Source: Desulfosporosinus sp. Sb-LF
Lineage (GTDB): Bacteria > Bacillota > Desulfitobacteriia > Desulfitobacteriales > Desulfitobacteriaceae
Direction: 5' to 3'
Length of the DNA: 64,000 bases
NCBI RefSeq assembly: GCF_004766055.1
Contig: NZ_SPQR01000001.1
Coordinates: 248,001-312,000 of the forward strand
Positions 59,435-64,000 of the stretch are shown here, piece by piece (the stretch's first letter is position 1; the number at the start of each line of letters is the position of its first letter). The translations under genes were made by a program, and so were the position numbers. Below the pieces are notes generated by a model. It did not search any database. It had not been told where the DNA came from and saw only the letters and a list, made by a program, of their open reading frames with translations.

Positions 59435-60259
59435 ATGTTATTTGCAAGCGACCTTGATCAAACCTTGATCTATTCGTATCGAACGCAGATGAGCCAAGGG
59501 ATGATTGATCATATTCGACCGGTTGAATGGTTAAATGATCGATTTATATCCTATATGACTCAAAGCGCATTGAGCAAATTAAAGGAAATTTGCCAATCGA
59601 TTCTATTTGTTCCAGTAACAACTCGGACTAAAGTTCAGTATCAGAGAATTAATTTTCTGGGATATGAGATTGCCCATCAATATGCAGTCACTAGTAATGG
59701 CGGAACAATATTTTGTCGGGGTATAGAGGATAGAGAGTGGAGCCGGCAGGTGTTAGAAGGCAGGACTCAATGTGCTGCAGCCCAAGATCTTATTCAGAAG
59801 TTTGAAGAAATCGCGGATCCGATGTGGGTGATTAAGGATTCGGGTAAATTAGCTGATAATTTATTCTATTATTGTTTGATCGAACGAGAGCAGGTCCCCG
59901 TCTCAGAACTGGCGGCTTTCAAAATTTGGGCTAGCGAGCATAACTGGGAGTTATCTGTACAAGGGAGAAAACTTTATCTTGTCCCTATAAATGTTAACAA
60001 GAAATTAGCGATTCAATATATCAAGGAAAAAGAAGGAATTAGTCGTGTTATAGCGGCAGGAGATTCATTATTGGATTTAGAGATGCTGAAAGCAGCGGAA
60101 TTGGGTTTAGTACCATCTCACGGTGAGCTATATACGCATTTATTGCAGGGTGATTCAGGCTTAGGTGGGCTAAGATTCACGACTAAAACCGGGATCGAAG
60201 CGGCAGAAGAAATTTTAGAGGTTGTAGCCGAATCACTTATCCAGAAAACAGTCATTTAA
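59435..60259 (+). CDS. HAD-superfamily phosphatase of the Ter operon
   Basis: ATG 59435 follows GGAGG and gives 274 residues; the frame is open further upstream, but that part overlaps the previous gene and lacks an RBS. The HAD motifs are FASDLDQTLIYSY (nucleophile Asp, motif I), VPVTTRTKVQY (motif II Thr), LVPINVNKKLAIQYI (Lys, motif III) and VIAAGDSLLDLEML (motif IV). The fold is that of Cof/sucrose-phosphatase-like C2-type HADs. It would remove a phosphate from the pathway's product. It starts 11 bases after the StiP gene. Confidence 0.9.
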   Translation: MLFASDLDQTLIYSYRTQMSQGMIDHIRPVEWLNDRFISYMTQSALSKLKEICQSILFVPVTTRTKVQYQRINFLGYEIAHQYAVTSNGGTIFCRGIEDREWSRQVLEGRTQCAAAQDLIQKFEEIADPMWVIKDSGKLADNLFYYCLIEREQVPVSELAAFKIWASEHNWELSVQGRKLYLVPINVNKKLAIQYIKEKEGISRVIAAGDSLLDLEMLKAAELGLVPSHGELYTHLLQGDSGLGGLRFTTKTGIEAAEEILEVVAESLIQKTVI

Positions 60260-60486
60260 GTATCTTTCAGAGTTTAATCGCAATTATTGAAACATATCAG
60301 TAAAGGAAAGATGTGGGAGAATTGAAGATAGTGTTAAGTGTTAATTACGAAAGTAGAAGTTTGAAATGTGAAAGTTATGTGAACATTGCCGTTAGGTATT
60401 TTTCAGGGTCAAACCTGTGATAATATATGTAATAATGTAAATGAAATAAAAGCAAAGTGCAATTTGGAACAAAATTGGAGGTACAT

Positions 60487-61272
60487 ATGGATTCGGTCGC
60501 GAACTTTTTCCAGGGGATCTTTGCGAGTTATGCACAGTTTTTTTCTTTAGATGCCCTTCTGGCAACATTGACTGACCCTGTTAGTCTTGGGATTATAGGA
60601 TCATTAATTATCTTGGAAGGCTTACTATCAGCTGATAATGCGCTTGTTTTGGCCGTTCTTGTCAGAGGCCTACCAAAGCGGCAACAGAAGAAAGCACTGT
60701 TTTACGGTATTGGGGGAGCATATCTTTTTAGGTTTTTAGCGATTGGTTTTGGGCTTTATTTAGTTCAAATACGCTGGGTAAAGATTATTGGGGCACTCTA
60801 TTTACTTTGGATGTCAGCTAAGTATTTCTTCTCTAGTAAGGACGAGGATGATAGCTCTATAGAAACAAGCGATAAGAGTTTCTGGGCCGTTGTTTTACAA
60901 GTTGAGTTAATGGATATTGCCTTTAGTATTGATAGTGTTTTAGCCGCTTTTGGAGTGAGTGGAAAGGTATGGGTACTTTTTCTAGGTGCTATTTTCGGTA
61001 TCTTAATGATGAGGGGAGTAGCGCGAATCTTCCTGGTTCTGATAGAAAAATATCCTGAACTTGAGACAACTGCTTATGTCCTTATTGCTCTCATTGGTGC
61101 AAAAATGATGGCTTCGGTGTTTGGTTATCTTATTTCTGATGAGCTGTTTTTTATAATTTTGATTGTGGTATTCTTTAGTACGTTCCTTTTCCATTACATA
61201 AACGTTAAGCTAGGAAAATCAAACAACGAAAAAACTGACAGTGTTAAAAAGTCAAAGACAAAAGTATCTTAA
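60487..61272 (+). CDS. terC: TerC-family integral membrane protein
   Basis: ATG 60487 behind TTGGAGG gives 261 residues with seven to eight membrane helices. The family signature EGLLSADNALVLAVLVRGLP holds the membrane Asp, and VVLQVELMDIAFSIDSVLAA the second acidic site. TerC proteins are linked to tellurite resistance and, in Bacillus, to manganese export. The C-terminus is short and basic (SVKKSKTKVS). A 227-base gap separates it from the HAD gene, so it may have its own promoter together with terD genes. Confidence 0.93.
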   Translation: MDSVANFFQGIFASYAQFFSLDALLATLTDPVSLGIIGSLIILEGLLSADNALVLAVLVRGLPKRQQKKALFYGIGGAYLFRFLAIGFGLYLVQIRWVKIIGALYLLWMSAKYFFSSKDEDDSSIETSDKSFWAVVLQVELMDIAFSIDSVLAAFGVSGKVWVLFLGAIFGILMMRGVARIFLVLIEKYPELETTAYVLIALIGAKMMASVFGYLISDELFFIILIVVFFSTFLFHYINVKLGKSNNEKTDSVKKSKTKVS

Positions 61273-61300
61273 TTTGTTTAATAAATGAGGGGGATTAACA

Positions 61301-61915
61301 GTGGCAACAATTAACTTACAAAAAGGGCAAAAAATTGATTTAACGAAAGGAAACCCGGGATTAGCCAAAATTATGGTTGGTTTAGGATGGGATGAAGTAT
61401 CGAAACCAAAATCAGGAGGTATTCTTGGTGGCCTTTTTGGAGGCGGGGCACCTGCGGCCATTGATTGCGATGCTTCCGCGATTCTGCTTGATGAACGGGG
61501 CAAGTTAACCTCAAAAGATCGTTTGGTCTACTTTGGCAATTTGAAAAGTGCTGATAAAAGTGTAAAACACAGCGGTGATAACCTTACAGGCGCAGGCGAT
61601 GGTGATGACGAACAAATCCAAGTCGATTTAAGTAATGTCCCAAGTGCCATCCAAAAGATCGTTTTTGTCGTGAATATTTATGACTGTGTAAAACGGAAAC
61701 AAGACTTTGGGCTGATTGCCAATGCCTTTATCCGTGTTGTAAATCCAGTTAATGGGCAAGAATTTTGTAAGTATAATCTAGCTGAAAGTTACTCAGGTAA
61801 GACAAGTCTAGTGGTTGCAGAGGTTTATCGCCACAATAATGAATGGAAATTCGCTGCAATCGGCGAAGGGACGAATGATGCATCCTTAAGCGAACTCATC
61901 CGTCGATATCAATAA
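61301..61915 (+). CDS. terD: TerD-family protein 1, with glycine-rich insertion
   Basis: The 204-residue protein starts at GTG 61301 behind GAGGGGGAT. It has [47 protein letters not shown] and AFIRVVNPVNGQEFCKYNL, the Ca-binding TerD fold. Unlike the two following paralogues it carries an insertion SGGILGGLFGGGAPAA (about 45-60) and lacks the FDLD pair. TerD proteins bind calcium and work with TerC at the membrane in stress resistance. This is the most diverged of the three copies. Confidence 0.92.
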   Translation: MATINLQKGQKIDLTKGNPGLAKIMVGLGWDEVSKPKSGGILGGLFGGGAPAAIDCDASAILLDERGKLTSKDRLVYFGNLKSADKSVKHSGDNLTGAGDGDDEQIQVDLSNVPSAIQKIVFVVNIYDCVKRKQDFGLIANAFIRVVNPVNGQEFCKYNLAESYSGKTSLVVAEVYRHNNEWKFAAIGEGTNDASLSELIRRYQ

Positions 61916-61939
61916 TTTAGTATAAGGGGGATAATTCAG

Positions 61940-62518
61940 ATGGCAATTAGTTTACAAAAAGGTCAAAAGGTCGATCTGACGAAATCAAATCCGGGTCTTT
62001 CGAAGATCGTTGTTGGTCTTGGTTGGGACGTCAATAAATATGACGGCGGAAAGGATTTTGACTTAGATTCCGCTGCCTTTATGCTTAATACTGAAGGAAA
62101 AGTTGTCAATGATAAGGACTTTGTTTTTTACAATAACTCCACGAGCTCAGATGGTTCTGTCCTGCATACGGGTGACAATCGTTCTGGTGCTGGAGAAGGG
62201 GATGATGAACAAATAAAGGTTGACCTCTCTACAGTACCTAGTAGCATTGCTAAGATCTCCTTTGGCATTACGATCCATGAGGCAAGAGAACGTAATCAGA
62301 ACTTCGGGCAGGTTTCCAATGCTTATGTACGCGTTTTAAATGAAGCATCCGGAGAAGAAATCATACGCTACGACCTTGGTGAAGACTTCTCAGTTGAGAC
62401 AGCTGTGGTGGTTGGAGAGTTATATCGTAACAATACAGAGTGGAAATTTAATGCGATTGGTAGTGGCTATCAAAACGGTTTAGCAGGTTTGTGTAAAGAT
62501 TTCGGGTTGGATGTTTAA
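61940..62518 (+). CDS. TerD-family protein 2
   Basis: The 192-residue protein has all TerD motifs: [40 protein letters not shown] (Ca-binding DFDLD), [20 protein letters not shown] and [30 protein letters not shown] lies before ATG 61940. It follows TerD 1 by 24 bases. Members of this group are usually called TerD or TerE; sequence alone does not decide which. Confidence 0.93.
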   Translation: MAISLQKGQKVDLTKSNPGLSKIVVGLGWDVNKYDGGKDFDLDSAAFMLNTEGKVVNDKDFVFYNNSTSSDGSVLHTGDNRSGAGEGDDEQIKVDLSTVPSSIAKISFGITIHEARERNQNFGQVSNAYVRVLNEASGEEIIRYDLGEDFSVETAVVVGELYRNNTEWKFNAIGSGYQNGLAGLCKDFGLDV

Positions 62519-62594
62519 TCGATACATGTTCGTTTTTGGACCTTGTTATTATAGTCTATGGGCTCTATCTACTAGAATGAAAGAGGTGTTTTAG

Positions 62595-63173
62595 TTGATC
62601 AGTCTGCAAAAAGGACAAAAGATTGACCTTACCAAAGGAAACCCTGGGCTTGCAAAGATTATTGTTGGATTAGGTTGGGATACAAATAAGTACTCCGGTG
62701 GTTCGGATTTTGACCTAGATGCCTCAGCTTTTTTACTCGATAAGAGTAGTCGAGCAGGTGGGATTGAAGACTTTATTTATTACAATAATCTGGTCGGTGG
62801 AGACGGTTCAGTTAAACATACGGGTGATAACCTTACTGGAGACGGTGAGGGAGATGATGAACAAATCAAGGTTGATCTAGCTGCAGTGCCTGTTCATGTT
62901 GATAAAATTGCGATCACAGTTACAATTCATGAGGCGATACAACGAGGGCAGAACTTTGGACAGGTATCGAATGCATTTGTTCGCGTAGTCAATGAAGTCA
63001 ACGGACAAGAAGTTATGCGGTATGATTTGGGCGAGGATTTTTCCGTAGAAACTGCATTGGTTGTTTGCGAACTATATCGCCATCAAGGGGAATGGAAGTT
63101 CAATGCAGTGGGTAGTGGTTTTTCTGGTGGTTTAGCAGCTCTTTGTTCGAACTATGGTTTACAAGTAGGCTAA
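62595..63173 (+). CDS. TerD-family protein 3
   Basis: The 192-residue protein starts at TTG 62595 with AAGAGGTG upstream. It is closely similar to TerD 2: [58 protein letters not shown] and [20 protein letters not shown]. It ends the operon before the terminator at 63183. The 76-base gap from TerD 2 contains no terminator. The three copies presumably arose by tandem duplication. Confidence 0.93.
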   Translation: MISLQKGQKIDLTKGNPGLAKIIVGLGWDTNKYSGGSDFDLDASAFLLDKSSRAGGIEDFIYYNNLVGGDGSVKHTGDNLTGDGEGDDEQIKVDLAAVPVHVDKIAITVTIHEAIQRGQNFGQVSNAFVRVVNEVNGQEVMRYDLGEDFSVETALVVCELYRHQGEWKFNAVGSGFSGGLAALCSNYGLQVG

Positions 63174-63182
63174 TTGCTTTTT

Positions 63183-63216
63183 AAGAGGCGCTTCAATATT
63201 TTGAGGCGCCTCTTTT
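63183..63216 (+). terminator. Terminator of the Ter operon
   Basis: AAGAGGCGCTTCAA and TTGAGGCGCCTCTT form a stem with one bulge around TATT, followed by TTGTAT. Confidence 0.8.
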
Positions 63217-63269
63217 GTATACACTTTAAAGGGCCAGAGCGTAATCTAATCGAAGAATCTTGTAGATCG

Positions 63270-63683
63270 CTAAAGGCACATATTTTTAGATTCTTGTAAA
63301 ATCGAACTATGTTTTCTGGGTGTTATGATCACGGCTGTATCTTTAAATATGTAAGCTGAGACTTCATGGCCAGGAAAATAAGCGTTTAATGGCTCAAAGG
63401 TTGTTAAAAAACCTTCTCTACCTTGTTCAGTATACCCAAGGATTTGCAAGCGGGAGTTTAATTTATCAATGTAGTGTTCTCGGTTATCGAAGGAGACCGT
63501 GATTCGATCTTTTCTTAGATTCCAAGCAAGATAAAAACTCGCCAAGACTGAGAAGACATAACCATAAACTGTTAGCTCGATATTTATGGGAATGAACAGA
63601 TTACTAAAGGAGAGAAGAAGAAATGGTGAAGCAATGATAACAAAAAATATAGTGTAAGTTTTTAGGAAGCCTCTGATTTTCAT
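63270..63683 (-). CDS. Hypothetical two-helix membrane protein
   Basis: ATG 63683 (AGGAGG upstream) gives 137 residues. Two hydrophobic helices (YTIFFVIIASPFLLLSFSNL, LTVYGYVFSVLASFYLAW) are followed by a soluble tail of mixed strands (DRITVSFDNREHYIDKLNSR, FEPLNAYFPGHEVSAYIFKD). I recognise no family. It converges on the Ter operon, and the two share the short intergenic region with the 63183 terminator. Confidence 0.65.
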   Translation of the reverse strand: MKIRGFLKTYTIFFVIIASPFLLLSFSNLFIPINIELTVYGYVFSVLASFYLAWNLRKDRITVSFDNREHYIDKLNSRLQILGYTEQGREGFLTTFEPLNAYFPGHEVSAYIFKDTAVIITPRKHSSILQESKNMCL

Positions 63684-63952
63684 ACTGTTCCTCCTAGCTG
63701 GACCAGTGTGGTCAGTTTGGTAATTTAGATTATTCTCCAACACGGTTGAAAGTTACATTTACATATAATTCTTAAAACTTTGTATTTCGGTTAAATACAT
63801 CGAAATATGACTTTTATTGCTAAGTATCGTGCAATGGGCTGTTCTTAGCCGCTTGATATTTACAAAGTTATTGCTTATGATTAAATCGGAGTTCATCCGT
63901 CTGAATGACTTAGTACATAATGACACATAAAGGTGATCAGGGGGTAGCATCT

Positions 63953-64000
63953 ATGATTAATAAGGGAGGCCAATCCGTTCGTAAATTGCTCATGACTTTA
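63953..64000 (+). CDS. 5' end of a gene running out of the window
   Basis: ATG 63953 follows AGGGGGTAG and opens MINKGGQSVRKLLMTL with no stop before the window ends. A basic start followed by hydrophobic residues would fit a signal anchor. The product cannot be identified. 63684-63950 shows no gene. Confidence 0.4.
   Translation, partial: MINKGGQSVRKLLMTL

Overview
The window looks like the chromosome of a low-to-mid G+C, spore-forming, anaerobic Firmicute of the Desulfosporosinus/Desulfitobacterium type (Peptococcaceae). This is inferred from gene content: small YjcZ-type and Spo0E-type sporulation proteins, CWB2 cell-wall repeats, a CprK-like Crp/Fnr regulator beside an arylsulfotransferase-family gene, iron-sulfur aldo/keto reductase, LarC, LUD and DUF169 genes, and Gram-positive ribosome binding sites throughout. 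No rRNA, tRNA, CRISPR array, intact transposase or phage module was seen.

Layout. 0-5 kb: a giant secreted RCC1-repeat/CWB2 protein on the minus strand, then gene remnants. 5-9 kb: a PAS protein, a broken histidine kinase, an aldo/keto reductase behind a MerR-type promoter, and a deletion derivative of a marR-MFS pair whose intact copy is at 33.8-35.8 kb. 9.4-15.5 kb: a transporter, arylsulfotransferase-family protein, thioredoxin, unusual thioredoxin reductase and Crp-family regulator, possibly one redox or aromatic-compound module. 16.6-20.4 kb: a REC-GGDEF-PAS-PAS-HK-REC-REC-HPt hybrid signalling protein. 21-25 kb: gene fragments, two FMN-binding proteins, and a MocR-type regulator. 25-28.4 kb: a Fic toxin/antitoxin pair and LigD. 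29-35.8 kb: YnfA, LarC, several pseudogenes, and MarR with a DHA2 exporter. 35.9-39.3 kb: a tight minus-strand operon of a repeat protein, a MoxR-type AAA ATPase and a VWA/metallopeptidase-like protein. 39.4-48.7 kb: a methyltransferase, MoaE, a UvrA paralogue and small sporulation-related genes. 49-51.3 kb: a MarR-DUF169-nitroreductase group with two matching palindromic operators. 51.3-55.6 kb: almost no intact genes, but terminators, structured repeat units and remnants of LUD, MCP and DNA ligase genes. 55.7-63.2 kb: a tellurium-resistance-type (Ter) operon: aldolase-like protein, two phosphoribosyltransferase-type proteins, HAD phosphatase, TerC and three TerD paralogues.

The most striking property is the density of decayed genes, about twenty in 64 kb. 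Several are second copies of genes that are intact in the same window (larC, MFS, crp, CWB2, ligD). That points to past duplications or repeated acquisitions followed by deletion.

The best candidates for less-described systems are the DUF4116-like/MoxR/VWA operon, the Ter operon with its predicted nucleotide-like product, the thioredoxin reductase with a redox-dead thioredoxin tail beside the sulfotransferase-like protein, and the two related pairs of structured non-coding units at 52.3-54.0 kb. Functions come from motif recognition by eye; no database search was possible.
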